NCBI RefSeq assembly: GCF_002994745.2
Contig: NW_020126846.1
Coordinates: forward strand, 62,001 to 126,000
DNA: 64,000 nucleotides
From: Rosa chinensis
Taxonomy: Eukaryota; Streptophyta; Magnoliopsida; Rosales; Rosaceae
Reading direction: 5' to 3'
Below the pieces are notes generated by a model. The model had not been told where the DNA came from and made no database searches. It saw only the letters and a program-made list of their open reading frames with translations. Numbering within the stretch: position 1 is the first letter of the stretch; every line of letters begins with the position of its first letter. Below, piece by piece: positions 21,841-33,087 of this stretch. The position numbers were made by a program, and so were the translations under genes.

Positions 21841-22814
21841 ATTGTCTGGGTTACTGGGTTCTGGGCCATTTGATCTTTGGGTTGTACTTTCAGGACCAGA
21901 ACAACATTAGCAGGTTATTCATCTGTGATTTTTTATTCCGGCGCATCATAACATTGAATAGTGAATTCGAGTTTTACCAAAATGTCTCACCATAATTTAT
22001 GAACAGGTGATGGGCTTCATGATGGATTGATGAAGGAGCATAATTAGAAGAATTTTGAAGAGTCCAAGTCAGGACCAAAAGGGGTACATTTGGTGGATTC
22101 GGCTAATTTGGATGTCTCTTGTTTAGAAACAGAAATTGGGAGGTTGGCATGTTAGAACTACTCTCAGATCTATTGCTGTAAATCTATCTTAGCATGAACA
22201 CAAGTAAACAATGATTTTATGTAAATATATGTAAGAATGCAGCAGTGATCATAATTAGCATCTAGGATTGAAACATCATGTATATCCTATGTATGCATAT
22301 TGTCTAAACTGTATAATATGTAAGCAACATAAATGAAATCACCGTGCATCATCAGATTCTGCATTCAAGCTTAGGATTGAAGTCGCTATGTCAATCATGT
22401 ATCTGCAGAGTACATAAACACCAGAAAACAAACATAATAGACTTACTTGACACAGTTGAGTTTTCCATCCTGGTCTTCTTCTAATTTCACCTTTAGGATT
22501 CTCTTAGTGATGGGACTACTTGATGAGAATGAATCGTGCATCATCAGGGACCAAAATATTTGATATATAAAGCATTGTATTGTCAGTTTCTTCCATCAAG
22601 AAACTGATAATTCCTCCTAACTGCTTTTTCAAAAACCAAATAAACTCATAACTGTATTTATGAATTTCAAATTCTAACAGATGTGATAAGTTGGACCAAA
22701 ATGATTTTCTTAAGTCCTTAACTTATACTTGACATTTGAATTCAAATCTAAATCATATATGAATATATACTTAGGTTCTATACAATTAATGTCGGGTTCA
22801 TCAAATTTGCTCAC
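21841..22814. other. Intergenic, AT-rich
   Basis: No gene, RNA or clear repeat is seen. Confidence 0.4.
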
Positions 22815-23156
22815 ATGGCATACACAGTTGATTGCATGGAACCCAAGCTGGAGGATTTAAGATTACATGTATTTAACTTAGAACGTGCGATTCTTGAAAT
22901 ATTGAATGGTGATTGCATTGAGAAAATTATTTCTGAGGTTGTGGGAATTGTGAGTTCAAAGGCCAATAAGACTCATAACCTGTTGAGTCGAACCGTTGTT
23001 ATAACTATTGTGGAGCACATGGATGAGGATTTGTTTGGCGAACATGGGAGAAGCAATCAAGACCCACTAAAAAAATTGACCAAGTCACCAATGCTAGATA
23101 GCTATGCTGATGAGGGACCCCATGAGGAACTCGTACATGAGGAGGTAGTTTCATGA
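22815..23156 (+). CDS. Hypothetical 113-residue open frame
   Basis: A real ATG at 22815 (MAYTVDCMEPKLEDLRLHVF) opens a 113-residue acidic frame with a predicted-helical N-terminal half (LERAILEILNGDCIEKII) and an acidic tail (EELVHEEVV). There is no signal peptide, membrane segment or known motif. It ends 550 bp from the stop of the convergent kinase-like gene. It may be a chance frame, an exon of a decayed gene or a captured fragment; I do not recognise it. Confidence 0.25.
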   Translation: MAYTVDCMEPKLEDLRLHVFNLERAILEILNGDCIEKIISEVVGIVSSKANKTHNLLSRTVVITIVEHMDEDLFGEHGRSNQDPLKKLTKSPMLDSYADEGPHEELVHEEVVS

Positions 23157-23709
23157 ACACTCCCACCCCTTGATAAACTGATTAATGTACAGAATGCTAT
23201 ATTCTTTTTAAGCTATTTTTCAACTAAAATTATATGATACTATTTGTATGTAGAAAATTATACTGTCACCACAATTATATCAACACCGCTCTAACTTGCA
23301 AACTGTATTTGTTGGTGAAAACAGATCAAACCTGACCCTGTTACGAGGGTTAATTAAATAGCAGCGACAAAAGACTCTTCATTCTCGGAACCAACAAAGG
23401 GTTGACCGTTATGTTGAATGTCGAAATGACGACGGATCGGATTAATAATTTACACGGTACCTACAAAGACACTATAAATATATGGGTAATCTCAACCACG
23501 TACATTATTTGATTATCATAGAGTTATATAAAATATTTAAAAAATTGAATATAGCGGAACAAGCTGATATTGCGTTATAAAGTAAAGAGAATAAATACAG
23601 AATAGGTGGAAGAAAGTAGATGTGTGTTTCATTCTCATTAGGCTCCTTTATATAGAAATTAGAATTTACATTATAACAACATAACTAATAAGAATTTACA
23701 ACAAATGTA

Positions 23710-24888
23710 TCATTTTTTCTTTTTCATATTGGTCGTGGACTTGTCAGAAAATACGGTAGTATTGTTTTCAGACAGGCAAGTGGTAAAATTATTTGAAAGA
23801 CTGTCTTCCGCAAACCAGAAAAAAATATCCTTGATGGTCCGAAATGTCATCCCGTCGTAGGTATAGTTATGATGGGCAGGAGCAATAGAGGTGCTTGTCT
23901 CCAAGTTTTTGCTAGAATCCGACTTTTCCTGCAGCTCCAATGCATCCTCAAGTTCTACCTCCACTTCACCCATTGTTGGTCGCTGGGCTCCCGTTCGACG
24001 CACACATCTCTCGGCAATGTCCACAAATTTTCTCAAACAGTCTGGAGCTATTTCGCCCTTCAAGTATGGATCAATGATATCAAAGAGTGAAGTCCCATCC
24101 ATGCATTCTTTAAACTTTGCTGAACTTCTAACACACAAGACTTCAAATAACACCACTCCAAAAGCAAAGACATCAGATTTTTGCGTAACGTTTCCCGATT
24201 CCAGATACTCCGGATCTGCATACCCTAGTGTACCCGTCTTCCTTGATGGAGCTTTGTCGAGTTTATTTTTCACATTAGTACCGCCCAATTTGGACAGCCC
24301 CAAGGCAGAAAGCTTGGGCACCAAGTCTTTGTCCAATAGAATGTTGAAACTTTTCAGGTCTCTGTGGATAATGGCATGCTTAATCCCTGTGTGGAGGTAA
24401 TGTACACCACGCGCGGCCCCGATGCAGATATCCAGCCGTTTCTTCCAGGAGAGTGGATCTCCGGCAGTCTTGCCGAAGAGATGATTAGACAAGGGACCAT
24501 TGTCAAGGAACTCATAAACTAGCATACGGTCATCTCCTTCTTCGCAAAATCCAATGAATGAAACTAGGTTAGGATGGCGCAACTGGCAGAACAACAATAT
24601 CTCTGTCTCAAACGCAGACTCTGGCTGTATCTGATTATCTTTTTTAAGGCACTTGATTACAACATCCATGTCGGTTCCGTCGGTAATAATATGCCCTTTG
24701 TAAACGTCGCAGAAGGCGCCACTGCCGAGACGCAAGTTGAAGTCGTTGGTCGCTGTTCTGATCTCATTTAGTGAAAATCGAATGCATTTTCCTTCGGTGA
24801 ATGGCCAGTTTTGGAGTTTTTTTGGTTTTGTTTTCTTCCATGGAAAGAAGAAACGCGAGACTTGAGTCTCAGAAGGAAGAAACCCCAT
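23710..24888 (-). CDS. FERONIA-like receptor-like cytoplasmic (pseudo)kinase
   Basis: A single-exon 392-residue protein from the first in-frame ATG (24888, MGFLPSETQVSRFF). Upstream in frame there is only a TTG and then a stop. There is no signal peptide or membrane segment, so it is cytoplasmic. The kinase domain resembles the CrRLK1L/FERONIA group: Gly loop LGSGAFCDVYKG (FG changed to FC), beta-3 lysine VVIKCLKK, HRDLKSFNILLD catalytic loop intact, and subdomain VIII GTLGYADPEYLESGNVTQKSDVFAFGVVLFEVLC. IDPYLKGEIAPDCLRKF and QRPTMGEVEVELEDALELQE follow. The DFG motif reads ALG (KLSALGLSKL), so the metal-binding Asp is missing. The segment after FEVLC is about 15 residues shorter than in relatives. 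It is probably a non-canonical or pseudokinase signalling partner. The divergent tail (about 60 residues) ends NMKKKK. It is the only intact host-type gene in the window. Confidence 0.85.
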   Translation of the reverse strand: MGFLPSETQVSRFFFPWKKTKPKKLQNWPFTEGKCIRFSLNEIRTATNDFNLRLGSGAFCDVYKGHIITDGTDMDVVIKCLKKDNQIQPESAFETEILLFCQLRHPNLVSFIGFCEEGDDRMLVYEFLDNGPLSNHLFGKTAGDPLSWKKRLDICIGAARGVHYLHTGIKHAIIHRDLKSFNILLDKDLVPKLSALGLSKLGGTNVKNKLDKAPSRKTGTLGYADPEYLESGNVTQKSDVFAFGVVLFEVLCVRSSAKFKECMDGTSLFDIIDPYLKGEIAPDCLRKFVDIAERCVRRTGAQRPTMGEVEVELEDALELQEKSDSSKNLETSTSIAPAHHNYTYDGMTFRTIKDIFFWFAEDSLSNNFTTCLSENNTTVFSDKSTTNMKKKK

Positions 24889-26411
24889 ACTTGATGGGTT
24901 GATGAATCTACGATCTTGAGGATCCAATGATTAGAATCCAAACATGGCTAGCCAAATTAAATAAACTCCTGAATTAATAGTTAATCCAAGAACACAGAGA
25001 AAAAAGATTGGACAGCCAGACAATATACAGATGTATTTGAATTGAATTGTTTTTCTTTATTCTGGTTTGATCGATGATATGTGAGTTGATATATACTAAC
25101 ATCTACTGACACATACAATAATAATTAAATGAAACAAGCAACCTCTAAGTCTCTAACAACCCCCAATTGCAGAAAAATATCACGCACACCAGATTGGACC
25201 ATCCCGCCTTCGCAGCTGCATGTTTCAGCCTATTGTTTGTTTATTCAATTTTCTAGATGAAGGCGAACCACTGAAAACTACTTGAGAAAAGATTTTTAAT
25301 AAGCTTTTGTCGTAAGTAACGACGCTGAAAGCAGCAAGATATGAGGGAGATCGAACCCTACCAAGTTTTGACCAGAGAAAAATGAAAAGACAACAAAATC
25401 CATGGCATCGTTCAGTGAAACAAAATTCAGGACAGTTACCTATCTGAAATTCCACAACTCCACAGCATCGGATCATTAATTCCACACAAACGACACAATT
25501 AAACGAGAAGATTATTTTCCAATCGGGCCATCAGGTGTGAATTCAAATTTCTTTTCTTTGACAACAAGAAAAATCCCATCCTCAATCCATATATGGTGCC
25601 GTCTAAATAGACCCGCGATTTTGTTCAAAAATAAAAATAAATATATATAACCATCATCGTTTGAATTGTTCCAAGTAAAGAAAAATAAGAGAGAGCAACC
25701 AGAGGAAGGATCCTGTCACTGATGATGGGTAACATAGGCAGAGAGGATTAGATCAGAGTGTTATATCTGGATACATTGACACGCAATCTAGGTCGATGCG
25801 GTGGTGTTGGAAAGTCTGGATGGCCACAGTACGAGAGAGATCTTCTGTCAACCCAAAAATCCAAATCAATTTCTTCAGAGAATAGTTAAATTTTTGAACT
25901 ACTATATATGTCCTCACATAATATAGATATTAATAAATAAATTATTTCTATATAAAGATAAGATAGTTAATTGACTATATCATATTTCAAAATATTGCAA
26001 TTACCTCCCATGAAAAAAAGAGAAACTTCCTCAAAATCAGGAGAGAAACTGCTGTATTTGATTTTAATTTAAAAAAATAAAAATAAAAGCCAATTGACAT
26101 GTGCGGAGCACATTTTAAGGGGCTAGTCTAAACGAAAAGGAAAAAACACGAGTTTCAATTTTTCTCTTCACAGAATTTTGTCTCATTGATTTAAGAGATT
26201 GAGATCCCAACCTTAGCATGCAGGAAAAAAGAGAGAGCCAAACTGAAAATCTAAGATTATATCCATGGACGAATTAGAACCTTAGATTTGTTAAGGCTTT
26301 GTAAAACAATAAAGTAACAATGAAAAAGAGACTGAGAATCAGTGTTTTTTTTTTTTTTTAAAGATTCAATGGACTTATTGGAAATGGATAATAAACGGAT
26401 TACCAATACTT
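24889..26411. other. Upstream region of kinase-like gene, non-coding
   Basis: AT-rich sequence that should include the kinase-like gene's promoter and 5' leader. I see no motif firm enough to call. The frame at 25225-25485 (minus) has no supported origin. Confidence 0.4.
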
Positions 26412-26414
26412 TTA

Positions 26415-26762
26415 TGGCACGTTTACTTATTTGGAATGGAAAATAATCATGAATCAGAGACAACTGGAATGGGAGAATAAAGGAATCGATATTGATTCCG
26501 AATGAGTTGATTCCTAAACCCATCTCCCCCTTCGTAATCAAATCCTCAAATTCCTGAGTATTCATGAATCAATTCTTTATAAAGAGGTGGGACCTACACT
26601 CATTCTGAATCCTTCAGGTGTTAGTAAACCTAGGAATACTTTTACCCGGAATCATTCTGATTCCTTTATGTGTTTGGAATCATTCTGATTCCTTTATGTG
26701 TTAGTAAATGTAGGAATAGTTTTACCCCGTAATCATTCCCTCCCATTCCAAGAAAGTAAACG
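26415..26762. mobile_element. PIF/Harbinger (Tourist-like) MITE, split by CACTA 2
   Basis: The left terminus ggcacgtttacttatttggaatgg (abridged) matches the reverse complement of the right end 'ccattccaagaaagtaaacg'. The last bases, tgcc, lie at 42779-42782 beyond the CACTA element. Rejoining removes one acg duplication and restores the inverted terminus. Flanking TTA (26412-26414 and 42784-42786) fits the PIF/Harbinger target site. The interior is made of repeats such as 'ggaatcattctgattcct'. It has no coding capacity. Confidence 0.8.
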
Positions 26763-26780
26763 CACTACACCAAAAATGGT

Positions 26781-27698
26781 TATAGATACCTCTCACTAGC
26801 ATGACTAATTTGCTATCTCACCAAGAATAAGTAACACCTTCTTAGGGGGCCCACAAGCTATGGTAGGGCCCAACCGAGACATGCATCCCGTAGCTCGATG
26901 TCCGAGCTACACCACGGTAGTCGGAAGCGGCCAATACCTCGCAGGGAAGCCACCTTCCCGGCCTTGCCAATATGCCTCCACAATATGGCTTTCTAGACTA
27001 GAATAGTGGTTTCTTATCCCACATTGGAAAACATGTAGAGGAAGGAGCCTCCCCTATAAAAGGAGACTCATTCCCACTTACTCAACATCCCATTACATCT
27101 CATGTAATCCTCTTGGGCCGCAAGGCTCAACACACATAGTTAAGCTTTCAAGTGGACCTAGTCTCCCGCTAAGGCGAGAGACGAACCACTATACTTCTTG
27201 TGTGTGTGTGTGTGTCTCTCTCTCTCTCCCTTTTTATTTAGGGCTAAATACTAGTTACTACCTTGTGGTTTAGGTCCAAAATCAATTCAGTCACTGGACT
27301 TCTAATTTCATCAAAAACACCCCTTCACTTTCAATTTTGATCTAATAGGTCCAATTCGTTAATATTCTGTTATGAGTTCAAGTTATAGTTGGATTATGTG
27401 TTAAAAAACTATTTATTTTATAGTAGGACTCACTCCTAAATTGACTATGCAGACCACCTCGACACCACATCATAAAACATAGGCCATATATGAGCCACGT
27501 TAACAAGTTAAATAACTTCAATTATTGGAAAACTAACAAATTGGACCTATTATATCAAAATTGAAAGTACAGGGGTGTTTTTGATGAAATTAGAAGTTCA
27601 GGGACTGAATTGATTTTGGACCCAAACTACAGGGTAGTAATCAGTATTTAGCCCTTTTATTTATCGTTAATTAGACCCTTCGGTCACATACATTAACA
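26781..27698 (+). repeat. 5' LTR of LARD-like element (contains MITE)
   Basis: Starts T(A)TAGATACCTCTCACTAGC and ends CATACATTAACA. Without the 414-bp MITE and its duplicated 9 bp it is 495 bp, against 498 bp for the 3' LTR. It contains a (TG)n(TC)n microsatellite near 27199-27228. Confidence 0.88.
27241..27654. mobile_element. MULE-type MITE inserted in LTR
   Basis: Inverted termini over 100 bp long begin gggctaaatactagttac and end agtatttagccc. The 9-bp duplication ttttattta flanks it exactly (27232-27240 and 27655-27663). The sister LTR at 30313 lacks the insertion and shows the empty site (tttatttatcgttaatt). Non-coding. Confidence 0.92.
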
Positions 27699-27756
27699 TT
27701 GGCGCCATCTGTGGGAAGCCAACACAAAGGCTTCGTCACGTACCGTGAACTTTTGG

Positions 27757-28580
27757 TCCGCTAGAGAGTCCAGCGGCAACATCTTCCGCTAGCTAGTGTG
27801 TCCGGCGGCGACATATTAATCCAATGAGGCTAGCGTGTCCTGCGGCGACATCTTCTGCTAGCGAGTCCGGAGGTGACATTTTCCGCTAGCAAGTCCTGCA
27901 GCAACATATTCCTCCAACAAGGCTACCGTGTTCGGCGGCGACATTTTCCGCTATCGAGTCCGGCGGCGAAATTTTCCTCTAGCGAGTCCGGCGACCACAT
28001 ATTCCTCCAGTGAGGCTAGCGTGTTCGGCGGCTACATCTTCCGCTAGCGAGTCCGCGGTGACATATTCCTCTAGTGAGCCTAGCATGTCTGGCGGCGACA
28101 TCTTCCGCTAGAGAGTCCGCAGCGGCATATTCCATTCGTGAGCCTAGCGAGTCTGGCGGCGACATTTTCCACTAGTGAGTCCCGCGGCGACATATTCCTC
28201 CAGTGAGCCTAGCGTGTCCGGCGGCGACATCTTCTGCTAGCGAGTCCGCGGTGACATATTCCTCCAATGAGCCTAGCGTGTCCGGCTGAAACATCTTCCG
28301 CTAGCGAGTCCGCGGCTGCATATTCCTCCTGTGAGCCTAGCGTGTCCGGCAGCAACATCTTCCGCTAGCGAGTCCGCTGCGGCATATTCCTCCAGTGAGG
28401 CTAGCGTGTCCGGTGGCCACATCTTCCTCTAGCAAGTCCGCCGGCGACATCTTCCGCTATCGTGTTCGGCGGCGACATATTCCGCGAACGAGGCTAGTGA
28501 GACCGGCGGCGACATTTTCCGCTAGCGAGTCCTGTGGCGACATATTCCTCTGCTAGAGAGGCTAGGACAACTCCAACATA
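27757..28580 (+). repeat. GC-rich minisatellite, about 63-66-bp unit
   Basis: About a dozen degenerate tandem copies of a unit built from 'gctagcgtgtccggcggcg', 'acatcttccgctagcgagtc' and 'cgcggtgacatattcctcc'. It lies in the 5' internal region of the LARD-like element, directly after the primer-binding site. There is no conserved open frame through the array. Confidence 0.88.
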
Positions 28581-29249
28581 ATTTGGGCACTTACATCAAT
28601 TCCAACTCCTACTCGCTCGAAATCGGCATAAGATAAGTGACTATATCTTCCTTTGCTCTTTCAATTTGAGCTAGTGCCATGCCAATGCCATGCTTTTACT
28701 ACTTCTAAGCATGCCTACAATATATCACACTTGATATGCATTTACATGTCTTCGTGATCCTTAAGCATGTTCACAACAATAAAAAAATGTTATTAGCAAC
28801 TTTACTACAAGTACATGCTATACAAATATGCATGCTTCTATTTAATTGCAACTCAATTAAATAAACATGTGACACTTGCTTAAACAAACATGTGACACTT
28901 GCTTAAACAAACTATGTCATGCTTATTTGTTGTTCATACAATTAGCAAGATTTACATGTACACTGTGTAAATACTTTGTCTGCCACTTGGCCACCATATG
29001 TTGTCAAACCCTCCCCATGGGAAATAGACCTAAACAGGTCTAGACTCCATTGGTCTATGGTTTACGACCAACAGCCAAGCGGTAAGGCAACACCTCATAA
29101 TGACGATGACCGCTACGCGGCATTACAGTCAAACTTTTCTCCTCTAGGAAAGAGTAAAGGGACCGGTTAACACAGCCCGCGGCAGCCATTGATCTGGCAG
29201 TTAACCCCCGACACTTGAGTATCAAAGATTAGGTTACCTACCTAACGCC

Positions 29250-29715
29250 CACCGCCTCCGTGGAACCCCCGAGCTCCGCGCTCACGCCTTCGTGGCACTC
29301 CCTAGCTCCCCTTTCACGAGCTCTAACGCTCATGCATCTGCGGCACTCCCGAGCTCCGTCCTCACAAGCTTTAACGCTCATGCCTCAACGGCACCCCCAG
29401 CTCCGCGCTCACGAGCTTTAACACTCATGCCTTCGAGGCACCCCCGAGCTCCACGCTCCCGAGTTTCCCGCTCACAAGCTTCCTCTCACGCCTTCGCGGC
29501 AACCCCGAGCTTCCCGCTCACTCCTTCGCGGCACCCCCAAGCTTCCCGCTCATGCGTTCTCGGCACCCCCGAGCTTTCCGCTCACCCCTTCACTGAAACC
29601 CCGAGCTTCCCGCTCATGCCTTCACGGCACCCCCGAGCTTCCCGTTCATGCCTTCATGGCACCCCCGAGTTTTCACGCTCTTACCTTCCGGCATTCCCAA
29701 GTTTTACACTCACAT
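29250..29715 (+). repeat. GC-rich minisatellite, about 32-bp unit
   Basis: About 13 degenerate copies of 'ccttcgcggcacccccgagc' plus 'ttcccgctcatg'. The overlapping plus-strand frame (29292-29723) encodes a Pro/Ser/Ala-rich repeat (for example SRHPRASRS) that follows from the DNA repeat. Its different reading phases between units argue against a real protein. Confidence 0.85.
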
Positions 29716-30312
29716 CCCCTTGACATAATACACATTAATGGAACATTGAATTCTTCTACCATTCGTCCTTTGCAACAAATTGAATTCTTTTCGCGTTCCA
29801 TTAATACGAGCGAAAAACCAAACAAACACAAGCGTTCGCATATTCATCATTCACGAATTACAAATGCTTGCCTTCAGGGCACTCATGCAACTTACACCGA
29901 GCGTAACCTCGTCAACTTGACCACGTTCGTTCTCTCGCAAGCACCACGCGCATCATATGCAATCCGTATACTCATTCTTGGTATGCTCAAACAACCGTAT
30001 GCGTTCTCGAGCCTATACGTCATATATGATCATACTCAACGGCATTCTCATGTATACATCAATATGTATCATGCACCTCGTACATTCACATATGTCAATG
30101 CATATCAATGCAACTAACATACGTTTCCCAATACAACAAGCATTCTACATATGCGCATTTTTTGTCTTTACAGGTTAACGAGTCCCTTCTTGCTTACCGA
30201 GTTCAGGGACTTGTAGGGGCTGGACGCCTCTCGAGTGTTACTTATGCTTGATGACATCATGTTTATAACTCTCCAACCAAGAAGCTCCTCTTACTTGGGG
30301 ACTTCGGGGACT

Positions 30313-30810
30313 TGTAGATACCTCTCACTAGCATGACTAATTTGCTATCTCACCAAGCATAAGTAACACCTTCTTAGGGGGCCCACAAGCCATGGTGGGG
30401 CCCAACCAAGACATGCATCCCGTAGCCTGATGTCCAAGCTACGCCACGGTAGTTGGAAGCGGCCAATACCTCGCCGGGAAGCCACCTTCCCGGCCTTGCC
30501 AACATGCCTCCACAATATGGCTTTCTAGACTAGAACAGTGGTTTCTTATCCCATATTGGAAAACATGTAAAGGAAGGAGCCTCCCTCCCTATAAAAGGAG
30601 ACTCCTTCCCACTTACTCAACATCCCATTACATCTCATGTAATCCTCTTGGGCCGCAAGGCTCAACACACATAGTTAAGCTTTCAAGTGGACGTAGTCTC
30701 CCGCTAAGGCAGGAGACGAACCACTATACTTCTTGTGTGTGTGTGTGTGTGTCTCTCTCTCTTTCTCTTTATTTATCGTTAATTAGACCCCTCGGTCACA
30801 TACATTAACA
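30313..30810 (+). repeat. 3' LTR of LARD-like element
   Basis: Starts TGTAGATACCTC after a G-rich tract (ttggggacttcggggact, probable polypurine region) and ends ACATTAACA. It carries the uninterrupted counterpart of the MITE insertion site. Confidence 0.88.
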
Positions 30811-30815
30811 GTGGT

Positions 30816-31065
30816 ATTTTACGGCCCACGACGCTATAAAAGCTCGCGCCGTAAAAGACCACATGTCTTTTACAGCGTGCAAAAATGAGTCATAAAAGAA
30901 CAATTAACGCACCGTAAAATGGTTCCACAAATGTGACTGAGATCATTTACGGCCCACATTGCACGCCGTAAAAGACCTCCTATTTAAGGCATACCCCTGC
31001 ACGCCGTAAAAGAGTGACTGAATTCCTATGTAAGGTGTACTCTGCGAGCCATAAATGAGGACTTT
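30816..31065. repeat. Left subterminal repeats of CACTA 2
   Basis: Multiple copies in both orientations of 'gcacgccgtaaaagac' / 'cttttacagcgtgc' / 'tttacggcccac'. It continues the left terminus after the LARD insertion. Confidence 0.8.
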
Positions 31066-33087
31066 TCAAACAAAAAAAATTAAATTGCTCAAATGTCATA
31101 TTCATATTACCCTCATATCATATATATAAGAAGCTGAATGTAAAAGAAACACTTCATAAAATTTTCATCCCTAACAGATGCCACTACATATATCTCTTAC
31201 ACTTAACTAGATAAGACGAGAACAAAATCAAATCTGTAAGACTTAGTATCACACCACTAAAGTCATTCATTTATCCGTGCTTTCAGCAAAGGGTTGAAGG
31301 TAAAGCTGGCAACAAGATCATCCTGTAAAGAAAAAATGGTGAACAAGTATTTCAACTATATCAGATTCAAAGATCTTATGTAGTACAAGTTCACATTCAA
31401 TAAACTGAACTTCATATTCAATTTTTATAGATTTTAACTACCAATAAATGCAAAAAAATGAGCAACTGAAATTTAGTACAAGTTTGGATTTACCCTTCTC
31501 CAAGTACATGGAACTGCTGAAGCATTTGGTGAATCACTACTCCCACTTACTCTTCTTAATATGCATCTCCCTAATATCAAATAGGAGTTCATATTAGAGC
31601 AGAATCAGCAGATCAAATGATCCTATACTAAACTGATCATAAGACAAAAACTTCAAACATACTATAACATCACTTTATCCTATTAACTATCATCTGGTAC
31701 ACAGAAAAATCACATGAAAAACTATTTGACTTGGAGTAATATATTCATTCAAGGATAGCATATACATATAGCTTCTGGAACATCAGCTTCCGTTCCCATG
31801 GTACCGAATTCTAACTCGCATCAAGAAACTTTGCCCATATACTTTGCCTATGTTTTTATGGTCTGTATTGCTGACAATCTTTATAGAGGGAGGCTTATCA
31901 TTCAAATCACAATGAGTGTATTGTGATCATTGGATATGTGTAGTAATCAAGCTCTTTGATAGTAACTGCTAAAATAACAATTTAATTAAGATTAGCAAAC
32001 AGGAATACTCAAACAAGAAAAAAAAACAGAAAAGAAGGATAAATCAATGTCCATTAAGAAATAAAGTGTTTCCATTACCTGGTTCGAAGATCTGTGCAAA
32101 TCTGATCCCAAAGAACCATGATCTCCCTGCTGTGAAGATGCTTAGAACCTCCTATAAGTCCATTGATGCATAACAAATGCCCAATGCCATCACAATATAT
32201 CATACCATATAACAGATGTGTTGTGTCTTCTAAGATACTATCATTTAGAGGCTTAGTCCAACGATCATCCTTGGGACATGGTAATTTCTCTTCGACACAA
32301 AATGGTTACTCCAATCTAAACAACAAGAACAACATATTGTCACACCGCAACCACAGAAAAAGCTAAGAAATAAAGCCAAAGATTGCAGAACATAAGCTGG
32401 AATGACAGTGGTATAGTACGTACAAAGAATCAAACAGCAAGTTGCTAGTCTAGTCAGTACACTCGGTTGCTTTTCCTATGAGACCAAGGTAAAGCTCTTT
32501 GATAACTAAGACACTGAGAGACTAGTACTATCAAAACCTCAAATTTCCGGACATATTTGCTACAAATATTAATGTAATCCAAGGGGTTTTTTTTTAGTTG
32601 AACATTGCTAGAGTTAAAAAATTAAGAATGTTCCTAAGGTCTTGGATTACAAACTTCCCTAATTCCTAGACAGAAAACTGCAAACTTCATAACCAAACTA
32701 CTATGTCTAGCAAGCGACCTATTATTCAAGTACTCTGATTCGAGTACATCAACTTCGATTGAAGCACATTCCACAACAACAAGCAAGAAATAGACAAATT
32801 GCAAAAGAATATAGCATAAAATGATACAAATCAAATGCACACAAACCCCAAATTAGATCATAGGTTCAAAATCTCAATTACCTCCAACACATTGTACACC
32901 ACATACAATTTGATTGTTCCTTGACCACGAATCATGTAATATATTAAGCTGATTTCCATAGTACGGTTAGTAACTTCTGGTCCGCTCTTAATTTTGTGGG
33001 ATGCCCGATGTTTGTGCTTTCCTCAAAACTCCGGGCATTGAAAAATATGCTCAAAGGTTGGAATGTAAATACTTTTGGGAATGTACA

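Larger units (their letters stand above)
26781..30810 (+). mobile_element. Non-autonomous LTR retrotransposon (LARD-like) in CACTA 2
   Basis: Two LTRs (26781-27698 including a nested MITE, and 30313-30810) enclose about 2.6 kb without any retroviral protein. The probable primer-binding site TTGGCGCCATCTGTGGG follows the first LTR. This type is seen in plant Gypsy (Tat/Ogre-like) elements. The flanks atggt and gtggt form a near-perfect 5-bp TSD in the left subterminal region of CACTA 2. The internal region holds two GC-rich minisatellites. Movement would require proteins in trans. Confidence 0.85.

Noticed and set aside
24889..24927. N-terminal extension of the kinase-like gene
   Set aside because: The extension would start at TTG with a stop codon just upstream; the first in-frame ATG is at 24888.
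27757..28580. Regular repeat array as a possible CRISPR or satellite locus
   Set aside because: Units are contiguous without unique spacers and sit inside an LTR-bounded element in plant DNA; it is a minisatellite.
29292..29723. Pro/Ser/Ala-rich protein frame
   Set aside because: The open frame is a by-product of a GC-rich DNA tandem repeat lacking stops; phase changes between units.
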